DNA of 64,000 nt from JACKBK01 sp963707275 (GTDB lineage Bacteria; Chloroflexota; Anaerolineae; JAAEKA01). The stretch covers positions 1 to 64,000 of the forward strand of contig CAVPPH010000014.1 in the NCBI GenBank assembly GCA_963707275.1, written 5' to 3'. The translations under genes and the position numbers were made by a program. This document shows positions 34,289 through 43,794 of this stretch, piece after piece (position 1 is the first letter of the stretch; every line of letters starts with the position of its first letter). The notes under the pieces are model-generated. The model was given only the letters and a program-made list of their open reading frames with translations. It was not told the DNA's origin and ran no database searches.

Positions 34289-35467
34289 CTAGTCCGAACT
34301 GGCGTGGTGTGGCGTATCGTCGCTTTCGAAGATGTTGAGCAGGCGCACTCCCAGTATCCAAGCCAGCGCGGCCGCGGCAAGTATGCCGGCTGTGGTCAGC
34401 CACTCGATCGGATGCGGGAAGTAGCTGGTGCCGGGAGGCAGTAGCTGAGCGAACATGGTGGCGTCGAAGCGGTTCATCAACACACCCAGCAGGATCAGCA
34501 TCAGGGCGATGCCAGTGCGTTGCAGGCTCTTGCGGCCGGACACGAGGATCAGTACGGCCGGCAGGGCAACGAACAGCAACAGCTCTGTCCACCAGAGGGC
34601 TGCGAACCGGGTCGGCGAAAGCGCCAGACCGACGTCACCAGACACGACCACCTCGCCTAGCTTCAGCGCCAGGTAGACCAGCGACACGACAGCAGCGCCG
34701 CGTGCCAGCCCGAAGATGATCTTGGGCTGTACCGGCTTGCGCGCCAGCCGCGCGGCCAGCCAGTAGACCACGGCTGCCAGGCTCAGCCCGGCCATGACCG
34801 ACGAGATCAGGAACATCAGCGGCAGCAGCGGTGTGTACCACAGCGCATGCAGGCGGTAGGGCATGTTCAGGTACAACGTGCCCAGCGTCGACTGATGCAG
34901 CGTGGAAAGGGTCACGCCCAGGATGGCAACCGGCAGCATGATGCGCTCCAACAGCCGCGGCAGTTTCTCGATCCGCTTCCAGCGCAGCTTTTCCACAATG
35001 AACGGACTTGTCTCGATGACCAGCACGGTTGTGTAGAGCAGAACACACCAACTGATCTCGAACAGTGGCGAGTGGGGGTTCCAGAAAAGGATGAAGTTGT
35101 AGAAACGGTCCGGCCGGCCCAGGTCCAGCACCAGCAGCAGCAAAACAGCGACGTAGCCTGCCAACCCGGCCAGGATAGCCGGCCGCACCGCGGCGTGGTA
35201 TTCGTGACGGCGCAGGATGTGCGCCACGGCCGCCATGGTGAACCCGACGCCTGCCAGCGCGATCAGGCCGAAGTCGAACCCGATCCAGATGCCCCAGGAA
35301 TAGGAGTCGCTCAGGTTTGTCGTTGCGCCCAGGCCCAGCACCAGCCGGGCGATTCCGGCCACTGCACCGACGACTACCATCATGGCCAGAAGCACCACGG
35401 CCATCCGCCGGTCCAGCACCGGCACGGCGCTGGACGATCGTCGCTCAACGCCTAATTCAGCGGTCAT
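34289..35467 (-). CDS. nrfD: NrfD/PsrC-type integral membrane quinol-interacting subunit
   Basis: 392 aa, about ten membrane helices. Typical features: YSWGIWIGFDFGLIALAGVG; RRHEYHAAVRPAILAGLAGY; LVLDLGRPDRFYNFILFWNP; WCVLLYTTVLVIE; STLGTLYLNMP; WWTELLLFVALPAVLIL. This matches NrfD/HybB/PsrC/ActC subunits that exchange electrons between the quinone pool and an Fe-S partner. It overlaps the ferredoxin gene upstream by 11 bp, forming an operon: micropeptide, octahaem cytochrome, ferredoxin, NrfD. Confidence 0.92.
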   Translation of the reverse strand: MTAELGVERRSSSAVPVLDRRMAVVLLAMMVVVGAVAGIARLVLGLGATTNLSDSYSWGIWIGFDFGLIALAGVGFTMAAVAHILRRHEYHAAVRPAILAGLAGYVAVLLLLVLDLGRPDRFYNFILFWNPHSPLFEISWCVLLYTTVLVIETSPFIVEKLRWKRIEKLPRLLERIMLPVAILGVTLSTLHQSTLGTLYLNMPYRLHALWYTPLLPLMFLISSVMAGLSLAAVVYWLAARLARKPVQPKIIFGLARGAAVVSLVYLALKLGEVVVSGDVGLALSPTRFAALWWTELLLFVALPAVLILVSGRKSLQRTGIALMLILLGVLMNRFDATMFAQLLPPGTSYFPHPIEWLTTAGILAAAALAWILGVRLLNIFESDDTPHHASSD

Positions 35468-36353
35468 GGGTCACCTCTTCTGCAACTGCCTGGGGCTGGG
35501 CGAGGAACTCGCGTCGCTTCGCCAGCCAATAGACGCCGCTGGCCAGTGCCGCTACCGTCAAGCCAATCATCGGTGTCTTCTTCATCATCGCTTCTGCATA
35601 ATGGGAGGGCGCCTGCGAGTCCAGTGTCGGCAGTCCCATCGCTGCAAACGGCACGCCGGAAAGGTAGAGGATGGACGTTCCGCCCGCCTCCGCCTCGCCG
35701 TAAACCTGCTCGATGTAGCGGCCGGCGTTGGTGTCGATCTGGGCATGGGCCTGTGCCAGCAGATTGCTGCGTTGCCCGAAACGCAGCGCTCCGGTGGGAC
35801 AGCCGGCAACGCAGGCTGGCTGTTGGCCCTCTTCGAGTCGCGAGATACAGAATTGGCACTTGTGGATCAGTCCCAACGGGTTCTCCCAGTCGTAGGTTGG
35901 CACACCAAATGGACACGCATATTGGCAATAGCGGCAGCCGATGCACTTCTTGTCGTTGTAGACCACCGGGCCATCAGCTGATTTCGTGAGCGCGCCCACC
36001 GTGCAGGCCGAGACACAAGCCGGATGGAGGCAGTGCATACACTGGCGCTTGATGGGCATCTGCTGTTCGACGCCGGTGTCGCTGACGACCTGCCGCCGGT
36101 CGACGAAGCTGTAGGCATCGCTGTTCAGGTTGACAGGAACAGCGTCCGGTTCCGGGCGCTGATTGGCTTCTTTGCAGGCCAGCGCACACGAGTCACAGCC
36201 GTTGCACCGCGTCAGGTCAACCAGGACACCCCATAAGTCGATGGCGACGGGTTCTGAGGCACGGACCGGCTCAACCGCAGTGGCTGCCAGGGCCGAAGCT
36301 GCGCCGACGCCGGCGCCAATCAAGAAACTCCGTCGGGAGATGACATCGGTCAT
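35457..36353 (-). CDS. Tat-exported four-cluster ferredoxin subunit (HybA/DmsB/NrfC-like)
   Basis: 298 aa from MTDVISRRSFLIGAGVGAAS, a Tat signal (SRRSFL). Four cysteine clusters follow: CNGCDSCALACKEAN; CMHCLHPACVSACTVGAL; KKCIGCRYCQYACPFGVP; KCQFCISR...CVAGCPTGALRFG. The C-terminus has a single membrane helix (TPMIGLTVAALASGVYWLA), as in HybA. It likely passes electrons between NrfD and the octahaem cytochrome on the outer face. The ATG overlaps the octahaem stop (ATGA). Confidence 0.92.
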   Translation of the reverse strand: MTDVISRRSFLIGAGVGAASALAATAVEPVRASEPVAIDLWGVLVDLTRCNGCDSCALACKEANQRPEPDAVPVNLNSDAYSFVDRRQVVSDTGVEQQMPIKRQCMHCLHPACVSACTVGALTKSADGPVVYNDKKCIGCRYCQYACPFGVPTYDWENPLGLIHKCQFCISRLEEGQQPACVAGCPTGALRFGQRSNLLAQAHAQIDTNAGRYIEQVYGEAEAGGTSILYLSGVPFAAMGLPTLDSQAPSHYAEAMMKKTPMIGLTVAALASGVYWLAKRREFLAQPQAVAEEVTHDR

Positions 36354-37313
36354 GACCGGCTCCTTCCTACCCGTTGCAGCAGGAAGCCGGCGATCAGCAC
36401 GAACAGGATACCTGCCATGCCGCCAACGCCGATGCCCAGCCCGAAACTCAGGGCGGTGGCGCCTTGCAGCCACTGGCGGTTGCTGGTTTCGGCAACGATC
36501 AGCGCCGCGGTAGTTTCGGCTGAAGTCTGGCTGGTCGAGGCGAAGGAAGGTTTCCAGTTAGCACTGACCGCAGCGGCGTCGGTCGAATCTGCGTGGAAGG
36601 TGTCGCTGTGGCACAACTCGCAAGCTGCAGTGTCTACGGAGAACTCGTGGCTGGGCGATGGCATGGCGCCATCCAGCGAAACCGCAGTGACCGCGGGCGA
36701 GGTGTGGCAGTCAATACAGGCGATGGCTGCCTGGGCGTGCGCGCTGTGCCCGCTGTCCAGCAGCCGATCGCTGTGGCAGGACTTCGCACAGTTTTTGGTC
36801 GTCCAGACGCAGGTTCTGGGTGTGGGACTTGTGACAGCCGATACACTGCACGCCCGCTTCGCCGTGGGCGGTGGTTTGCCACTCGGCGTGGGTGTCGACA
36901 TGGCAGTCGCTACACACCGACGAGTCGACGTCGAGCTGCATGTCGCCAAACTCGGGGTGTCCTGTGACCAACGGGCCGTGGCATGCTTCGCAGGTCACGC
37001 CGGCGGCCGGCATGGGCGCCGCAGCGTCGAAGCTGGTGGTGTGGCAAGTCAGGCAATCACAGGCAGGATCGCTGGCGTTCTGACAGGTCAGGTTTTCGTG
37101 ACCGCTCAGCGCATCCATGGCCGAGGCATGGGGCGAATTGCGCCAGTCGCGGACTTCCTCTTGATGGCAGAGGGCGCAGGTGGTGGGATCAACGGGCGAT
37201 GGCTGATCGGCTGAAACGGCTTGTGTTGCCAGTAGAAACAGACCGATCGCAACCAGGACGATGGCCCACCGCGCGCCTCTGGCTGTCAACTTGGGCTGCA
37301 TGCCAGATAGCAT
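36350..37313 (-). CDS. Octahaem c-type cytochrome of the NrfD operon (copy 2, one frameshift)
   Basis: ~320 aa. Signal sequence (ARWAIVLVAIGLFLLATQAV), eight haem motifs CALCH, CLTCH, CEACH, CSDCH, CIGCH, CEVCH, CIDCH, CELCH, and a C-terminal helix (GGMAGILFVLIAGFLLQRV). The frame breaks at about 36779, exactly in the sixth motif: skipping one C turns CEVLPQR into CEVCHSDR. It is paralogous to 32158-32928, with an added C-terminal anchor. AAGGAGG lies 6 nt before the ATG. It is probably the electron exit or entry subunit of the NrfD complex. Confidence 0.85.
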
Positions 37314-37352
37314 GGCTTGCCTCCTTAATATCTGAACGCAAGGGCAGCCGCG

Positions 37353-37481
37353 TTACGGCTGCAGGGTTTGAACGCGGCGGGCCAGGGTGGTCAGCAGCAA
37401 GAACAACAGGATCGGCACACCCAATCGCAGCACGGTCAGGATGAGCAGGGTGAGAAACTCCGCAGTCTCCATGGTGAACAT
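37353..37481 (-). CDS. 42-residue single-helix membrane peptide heading the NrfD operon
   Basis: Sequence METAEFLTLLILTVLRLGVP continues with ILLFLLLTTLARRVQ, one membrane helix and a basic end. A perfect AAGGAGG ribosome site precedes ATG 37481, and the gene lies 40 bp before the octahaem gene in the same direction. VLRLGVP and spacing match the helix of the two-CW protein at 31719, which also precedes an octahaem gene. This supports a real, conserved small subunit of octahaem modules (inference). Confidence 0.6.
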   Translation of the reverse strand: MFTMETAEFLTLLILTVLRLGVPILLFLLLTTLARRVQTLQP

Positions 37482-37589
37482 AGTTAGCCTCCTTCGGTCC
37501 GTCAGGTGATGCGTCTGTGGTCTTGTCAGTGGTTGAGTCGGTTGGTCAACCGCTGAATCTACCTGGACGCTGAATGGTTTTCTACTATC

Positions 37590-37618
37590 AGTGTAATTGG
37601 TCAGAGCCTTGTTTTCAA
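37590..37618 (-). promoter_or_regulatory. Candidate promoter of the NrfD operon
   Basis: On the minus strand: TTGAAA (37618-37613), 17 bp, TACACT (37595-37590), about 110 nt before the micropeptide ATG. Confidence 0.45.
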
Positions 37619-37686
37619 TCGGGAGTTGTCCCCAAGTTTTCTACCATATGGGGTTGCGCCGCGTGGGGTTTCAGCGCGCGTCGCAT

Positions 37687-37700
37687 GGGTAATTTGCCCC
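37687..37700. promoter_or_regulatory. GGGTAATTTGCCCC motif
   Basis: Imperfect palindrome related to GGGTAATTACCC at 31670 and AGGTAATTTGCGC at 44443; centred near -82 of the decahaem promoter. Confidence 0.4.
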
Positions 37701-37728
37701 ATGGAAATGCGGAGAATACCCCAGAATA

Positions 37729-37740
37729 TGATCTATATCA
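37729..37740. promoter_or_regulatory. FNR/CRP-family-like operator TGAT-N4-ATCA
   Basis: ATGATCTATATCAT contains the core TGATNNNNATCA of the FNR consensus. Its centre (37734.5) lies 41.5 bp before the predicted start site (~37776) of the adjoining promoter, the standard class II activator position. Confidence 0.55.
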
Positions 37741-37769
37741 TTGGCAGAATCTCAAGGAACGTGTAGAAT
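37741..37769 (+). promoter_or_regulatory. Promoter of the decahaem gene
   Basis: TTGGCA (37741-37746), 17 bp, TAGAAT (37764-37769). The leader is about 200 nt, with GGAGAAGGAG before the ATG at 37975. Confidence 0.55.
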
Positions 37770-37974
37770 ACTACACATGGGTCGTCACGCGACTTGGTTG
37801 TTGTCCACACAGGCAGCAGAGTCGTCCCTCCGTTGGCAAGGTTTTTTTGCAGGCTGCCATGTCGCAACGTTGACCCTACCCCATCGTCCCGAGCCGAACT
37901 GCAATCAAATATCAGTGCGGCTCTAAACCGTTTACCGTTGTTGGTGACAAGCGTAATTGGAGAAGGAGAGTTCT

Positions 37975-40198
37975 ATGAAACGGTTCCTCTTGATTGCGGC
38001 GCTATTGCTAGTGGTTCTGGTATTGCTGGTTGCTTGCAGCCAGGATACAGCTCCACCTGCGCCCCAGCCAGAAGTTGCTCAGGTTGACTGTCCTGAGTGT
38101 CAAGCATGTGCAGACGCCCCGGTCTGCCCCGAAGCACAGGCGTGTCCCGAGCCAGAAGTGTGCGCTGAGCCAGTCGTTGCGGTAGTCCCGTTCGAAGAGC
38201 AGTGGGCCAACTCGCCGCACAACGACATCACGGCTGAAGCGTTCAACCACTGGAACGAGGATGATCCGGCGCAGATTCCTGAGAGCTGCGCCAAGTGCCA
38301 CAGCACCAGTGGCTACGTTGACTTTTTGGGCGCCGACGGCACAGAAGCTGGCCTCGTCGATGCCCCGCATCCGATTGGCAGCACCGTGGAGTGCGCGGCC
38401 TGCCACAACGACGTGACCCTTCACAAGACCAGCGTGGTCTTCCCCTCGGGGATCGAGATCACCGATCTCGGCGATAAGTCACGCTGTATGGAGTGCCACC
38501 AGGGTCGTGAGTCCAAGGTCAGTGTCGATGCCTGCCATCGAGAGCGCCGGCCTGACCGAGAGCCCGGACGAAGTGAGCGCCGATCTCGGCTTCCGCAACA
38601 TCCACTACTTCGCCGCCGCCGCCACCCAGTACGGCACCCAGGCCAAGGGCGGCTACGAGTACGATGGCAACTCCTACGACATCAAGTTCTACCATGTCGA
38701 TGGCTTCAACACCTGCAACACCTGCCACGATCCGCACACCCTGGAGATCAACATCGTGGCAGTGCCAGACCTGCCACACCGACGTGAACGCGGTCGAGGA
38801 CTTCGCGATGGTCCGCATGGCCGGCTCTGAGGCGGACTACGACGGCGACGGCGATGTGGAAGAGGGCGTCATGGAGGAGATCGCGGGCGTGCAGGAGACG
38901 CTCTTCAGCTGCTATCCAGGCCTATGCCAAGGAAGTGGCCGGCGCGGCGATCGCCTACGATCCGGCCGCCTATCCCTACTTCTTCGCCGATGCCAACGAC
39001 AACGGTCAGGTGGACGAGGGCGAGGAGCGCTATGCCACCTGGACGCCGCGCCTGCTGCGAGCGGCCTACAACTACCAGGTCTCCAACAAGGATCCGGGTG
39101 AGTTCGCCCACAACGGCAAGTACATCATCCAGTTGCTGTACGACTCGATCGCCGACCTGAACACGGCCATCGCCGCGCCGGTGGACATGGCCGCCATGCA
39201 CCGCATCGACCCCGGTCACTTTGCCGGTTCCGAGGAAGCCTTCCGCCACTGGGACGAGGAAGGCGCAGTGCCCAGCAGCTGCGCCAAGTGCCACTCGGCC
39301 GATGGCCTGCCGCAGTTGGTTGCCGAAGGCGTCAACACGTCGCAGCCGGTACTGCCAACGGCTTCAAGTGCACCACCTGCCACACCAACTTCGAGGACTA
39401 CGCCCGCATCGAGATCACCGATGTGACCTTCCCCAGCGGCGCCACGGTGAGCATGGAAGATCCTGACAGCAACCTGTGCATCAGCTGCCACCAGGGTCGG
39501 GCCTCGTACCAGCACCATCGACAAGGCGATCGCAGGTCTGGCCGAGGATGCCGTGCCCGAGAACGCACTGCGCTTCACCAATGTCCACTACTTCGCCGCC
39601 GGCGCAACCCTGTTCGGCGACGAGGTCAAGGGCGCCTACCAGTACCCCGACCTGGCCTACCTGGGCAAGTTCAACCATGTGCCCGGCTTCCAGAACTGCA
39701 CCGACTGCCACAACACCCATGAGCTGGAGGTCAAGACCGAAAGCCTGCTTCACCTGCCACGCCGGCGTGGAGACAGTTCAGGACATCCGCGGACCGCTGT
39801 CCACGGCTGACTACGACGGCGACGGCGACACCACCGAGGGCATCGCCGGCGAGATCGCAACCTATCAGCGAGAAGCTGTACGCGGCCATGCAGGACGTAC
39901 GCGACCGACGTCGTCGGCAAGGCGATCGTCTACGACCCCAATGCCTACCCGTACTTCTTCGAGGACACGGATGGCAACGGCGAGATCAACGGCGAAGAGG
40001 GCGCCTACACCGCCTGGACGCCCACGCCTGCTGAAGGCTGCCTACAACTACCAGTACGTCCAGAAGGATCCCGGCGCCTTTGCCCACAACGGCAAGTACG
40101 TGATCCAGTTCCTGTATGACAACCTGGCCAGCTTGAGCACCAAGGTCGACGTCGACATGACGGGCATGATCCGGCCCGACACACCAGCCGCCCAGTAG
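37975..40198 (+). CDS. Decahaem c-type cytochrome lipoprotein made of two pentahaem modules (nine frameshifts)
   Basis: Lipoprotein signal (FLLIAALLLVVLVLLVACSQ) and a Cys/Pro/Glu-rich stalk (CPECQACADAPVCPEAQAC). Module 1 has CAKCH, CAACH, CMECH, CNTCH, CQTCH; module 2 has CAKCH, CTTCH, CISCH, CTDCH, CFTCH. Each module has HYFAA(A/G)AT and YNYQ...DPG.FAHNGKY.IQ.LYD segments and acidic loops of EF-hand type (DYDGDGDVEEG; DANDNGQVDEGE; DTDGNGEINGEE). Frame breaks lie near 38533, 38759, 38910, 39352, 39507, 39742, 39869, 39897 and 40024; all but 39352 are +1. A surface electron conduit is plausible. Confidence 0.75.
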
Positions 40199-40220
40199 CG
40201 CTGTCACAATCTATGTTACC

Positions 40221-40251
40221 AAAGGCCGGACGCCGCAAGCGTCCGGCCTTT
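40221..40251 (+). terminator. Terminator of the decahaem gene
   Basis: 13-bp stem AAAGGCCGGACGC / GCGTCCGGCCTTT with a 5-nt loop, followed by CTAATT; 22 bp after the stop. Confidence 0.8.
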
Positions 40252-40447
40252 CTAATTCGGGGAGAACTCGCCTTGCGCTCGATCAGCGCGGTTCTACGTC
40301 TCGCTGAATCCGGCTGATCTGAAGCGTCGGCTTCCGGATCACGAAGCCATCCAGTGTCGCGAAGATCGGATAACGCAAGGATCGCGAAGCCCAAAACCCG
40401 TTGTATGAAGCGGTTGTGCGATTAACCCTTTGCGCAACTGCTCACCG

Positions 40448-40473
40448 GTCATTCCCGCCTTCGCGGGAATGAC
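40448..40473. repeat. REP-like palindrome GTCATTCCCGC
   Basis: Perfect 11-bp arms GTCATTCCCGC/GCGGGAATGAC with a CTTC loop, the common bacterial REP form. A diverged relative (ACTCCCGCGGAGGCGGGA) lies near 32981. Confidence 0.7.
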
Positions 40474-40573
40474 GACACGCTCTAGGTTGAGCAGGCACTC
40501 CTTCGCTCCTTGTGTCCTTAGCGATCCAGATGTTTTGTGCTCAACCAGTCTCAACATACCTAACGCCGACGCG

Positions 40574-40604
40574 CAGGACGGGCCGGCATTGCCGGCCCGT
40601 CCTG
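40574..40604. terminator. Strong GC-rich hairpin, possible terminator of the 14-haem operon
   Basis: CAGGACGGGCCGGC (40574-40587) pairs with GCCGGCCCGTCCTG (40591-40604), 3-nt loop. It lies 157 bp downstream of the 14-haem gene on the minus strand. Confidence 0.5.
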
Positions 40605-40692
40605 CTAGAAAGACGAAATGAGGGAAAAGCAGTTAGGGCGCGTTATCAACGATTTTCCGGTGTTGGCTCAGTCAGCCCACTTCAGAGTTCTT

Positions 40693-40712
40693 CGCAAGAC
40701 CGGCCAAAGCGG
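40693..40712 (-). repeat. Half copy of the GGCCGGTC dispersed repeat, copy 7
   Basis: Minus strand reads TTACCGCTTTGGCCGGTCTT. Confidence 0.5.
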
Positions 40713-40760
40713 TAACTGATTGATAGATGCGTCATTGGTGGTTGCGCGGCGGATACAGGT

Positions 40761-42640
40761 CTACGAATCGGTTTCCAGTCGCCTGTCAAGCTCGCGCTTC
40801 AACAGGTAGAGGGCGACAATCGTGACTGCGATCGCTGCGATGGCAATGATCATAGCTCGACGCCGAATCACGGTCGCCTCGACGGCGGCCTCTGCGCCTG
40901 TCTTGGCCTGGTCGGCCGCGTCGCGGGCATCGCCGGCGATTTTTACCACGTTCGCTTCGTTGAGTGTGTGCTGGGCGGCGCGCGCAGTAACCAGGTTGGT
41001 GTTGGCCTGCTGCATCAGGTTTTCCTGTTCGGCAACAATCATGCCGACATCCCTGGCCGCTTGAATAGCGGTCTCTGCCTCAGCAAAGGACTGGGCTGCG
41101 TTGTCGATTGCATCGTAGAAGGTCTGCGCCATCTGACCGCCCGGACTCTCGGGGGCATGGCACGACCCACAATGCCGCGGTTCCGCGCCTTCATACATGG
41201 CTTCGCTGGGCTCGCTCACATCGTAGCGCCCGTGGCAGGTAACACATTTGGGTGCGTCTTCGCCCTTCACATCGGCGTGCGGGCTCTGGAGGTAGTAGTC
41301 CTGCGTGGCTGTGTGGCATCCACCACATACGTTGGCTACCTCCTCAAAGCCGGGTGGCGCGGCGCCGTGGGTGCCGTGGCAGGTGGCGCAGTTTGGCGCA
41401 CGGAAATCCTGTTCGTCCAGCAGCGCGTGACCATGGACGCTCTCACGATACAGGTCGTACTGGTCGGTGGGAATGTGATAGGGCGCCATCAGCGTCTCGT
41501 CAGCATGGCAGCTCGCACACGTGGCCGGGACGTTGACTGGATAGACGGTCGAAGCGGGGTCATTGGCTTTCAGAATCTGGTGCCCGCCGTGGCAGTCATA
41601 GCAGGTAGCGACGTTGGGGTCGCCTTCTGCCAGCAACGTCCCGTGGACGCTCTCCCTGTACTGGGCGTACTGGTCGGTTGGCAGATCGTACTGCCGCATC
41701 TGATTGACATCGGCATGGCAGCTTGCACAGAGGGCTGGAATGTCTTCCTTGGCAGGCGCACCGATGTAGCCAGCCTCTGGCGACATCGCGCTCGTCGATC
41801 GTCGTTGCCGAAGGATCGCCGCCGTGGCAGTCAGCGCAAGTCACGCCGCGCTCGGCGTGGATGCTGCGCTGCCACTCCTCGGTAATATGCGCAGAGTCGC
41901 CCGGCAATGTCTGGTGGCAATCAAGACAGGTGTTGGCATCACCAGCTTTCGGATAGACCAACGGCGTCGGGACTGGTTCACTCGGCCGCGTCGCTGTAGG
42001 TGCAGCGGTAATCTGGCTGGGCTGATGGCAGCTCTGGCAGATGTCGCTGGTGCGGCCCGCGTGATCTGCCGGAATTTTGGGCGCGCCGGCGAGACCTTCC
42101 TGATGGCAGGCCAGGCAGTCGTCGCGCCCAACCAGCGAGTGCGGGATCGCTGGCGGCCCGCCAACAGTCACGGTGCCTGACCTCAGCCGATACGTGACAT
42201 TCGAGGCAGTTCTCGCGCCCTTCCAGCGAGTGTGGAATCGGAAGCGCGCCAGGCGCAGCCGGACTCGTTGTAACCTCCGCGGTTGCCGCCGGTTCAGTTG
42301 TCGGTGTCGCCGGTTCAGCCGTTGGCGGTTCCGTGACCTCTGCCGTTGGCGATTCGCCAACTGCGGCAGTCGCTGTAGCAGCCGGCGCGCTCTGATCGGT
42401 TGAAGCGACCTGGTGGCACGCCCGGCAGACGTCGTCGGTTCGCCCTTCATGATTGGCGGGGACCTGAGGCGCGCCGGCAATGCCGTCGGCGTGGCACGCA
42501 AGGCAGGCGTCACGGCCTTCAACCGGGTGTGGAATCGTGGGCGGCTGTCCCTGCGCGCTGACAATTACCGGGATAAGCAGCGCCAATGCTGCGATCAGCA
42601 ACAGAGGAGCAAGGCGGCGCAAGCTGGATTGTTTGTCCAT
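40761..42640 (-). CDS. Fourteen-haem c-type cytochrome with C-terminal membrane anchor (two frameshifts)
   Basis: Signal peptide (LRRLAPLLLIAALALLIPVI). Diheme repeats of the type IPHP-x2-GRDxCLxCHxxGxxGAPxxPxxHxGRTxDxCxxCH occupy the first third, separated by T/P/A-rich linkers. Then come CLDCH, CADCH and a block with repeated QYxxYRESVHG units. Haem motifs: CLACH, CRACH, CLECH, CLACH, CQSCH, CLDCH, CADCH, CASCH, CYDCH, CASCH, CATCH, CGGCH, CVTCH, CGSCH. A helical coil and a terminal helix (AMIIAIAAIAVTIVALYLL) finish it. Breaks at about 42190 and 41787 are each +1. It lies 25 bp downstream of cytochrome b, in the position where a cytochrome c1 would be expected. Confidence 0.82.
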
Positions 42641-42664
42641 TCCAGAGATCCTCTCGTGCGGGCG

Positions 42665-43767
42665 CTAGCTGAGCTGGCCCCAGATCGTAAACGTGACAAT
42701 GCCGATTAGGCTGATGACGCCAGACTGATTGCGATCGGTCGCCGGCGGGCCACGATGTATGGGTTGCGATCCAGGAAAGGCAGCATCAGCAGAACCGCTC
42801 CCGCCACGATCGGCAACGTAACTCCCGACAATTCGCGGGATGCACCTTCAGCCCCTGGTAGAGGAAGAGGAAATACCATTCAGGCTTGGTGTGCGCTGGG
42901 GTGCGCAGCGGATCGGCCGGCTCTTCCAGCCCCGCCGGGAAGAGCGACGCCAGCACGATCAGCGCCGCCAGCATGACGTACCAGGCGATGATCTCGTCCA
43001 GAATATAGTTGGGAAAGAACGGCAACAGGTTGCGCTTGTTTTCGCGCGGCTATCAGGATCGAACTGGCCGGGCGGCAGCTTCGTCATCGTCGACGCTCTC
43101 GCGTTTCGGGTCAGCCAGGCCCTGCTGGTGGACCATGGTCAGGTGGACGACCAGCATCAGGATCACCGACAGCGGCAGCACAAGCACATGGACGCCGAAG
43201 AAACGGCTCAGCGTACGGGCGGTGATGTCCGTGCCGCCGCGCAGGAAAAGATCGAGCGGCTGGCCGACGCCTGGCAAAGCGCCGGCGATCTCGGTGCCAA
43301 CGGTTGTCGCCCAGTAGGCCCGTTGGTCCCAGGGCAGCAGGTAGCCGGTGAAGCCAAAGGCCAGCGTGAGCAGCAGCAAGACGAAACCGACGCCCCAGGT
43401 AACCTCGCGCGGGCGTTTGTAGGCGCCCTGAAAGAACACGCGCAGCAGGTGGAGTACGCAGAACAGGATCATCAGGTTGGCGCTCCAGGCATGGACGCTG
43501 CGGATCAGCCAGCCGAAGCTCACCTGGTTCATGATAAACAGAATGCTGCCGTAGGCTGCATCGGGCGTCGGTTGGTAATACACCACCAGCAGCACGCCGG
43601 TGATGACCTGCACCATGAAGAAGAACATGGTGATACCGCCGAAATAGAAGGTACTCGCGGATCTGGGAATCTCTACGTGCAACAGCGCGTTGGCAATCGG
43701 TGCCGACGCGATAGCGCACCTCGAGCCAGTCCCAGATGCGAAGAGAGCGGCTGTCTTGTGCTTCCAT
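42665..43767 (-). CDS. Cytochrome b of a bc-type complex (several frameshifts)
   Basis: MEAQDSRSLRIWDWLEVRYR starts the cytochrome b N-domain: HVEIPRSASTFYFGGITMFF, QVITGVLLVVYYQPT, SFGWLIRSVHAWSANLMILF with haem His, GYLLPWDQRAYWATTVGTEI, HVLVLPLSVILMLVVHL. The C-domain continues as PFFPNYILDEIIAWYVMLAA and HTKPEWYFLFLYQGLK (PEWY Qo motif), then VTLPIVAGAVLLMLPFLDRN. Frame breaks lie near 43710, 43085, 43045, 42843, 42820 and 42730, mostly +1. It is the fused b-type rather than split b6/subunit IV. It sits between the Rieske and 14-haem genes. Confidence 0.8.
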
Positions 43768-43794
43768 AATGCTGTCTCCTCAAGAGGCAGCAGG

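Larger units (their letters stand above)
37482..37974. other. Divergent regulatory region (493 bp) of the NrfD operon and decahaem gene
   Basis: No gene is apparent. It holds a minus-strand promoter (37590-37618), a GGGTAATTTGCCCC motif (37687-37700), an FNR-like site (37729-37740) and a plus-strand promoter (37741-37769). Confidence 0.6.
40252..40760. other. Gene-free intergenic stretch with repeats
   Basis: It contains a REP-like palindrome (40448-40473), a 14-bp GC-rich hairpin (40574-40604) and half a GGCCGGTC repeat (40693-40712). No convincing coding frame is seen. Confidence 0.6.
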
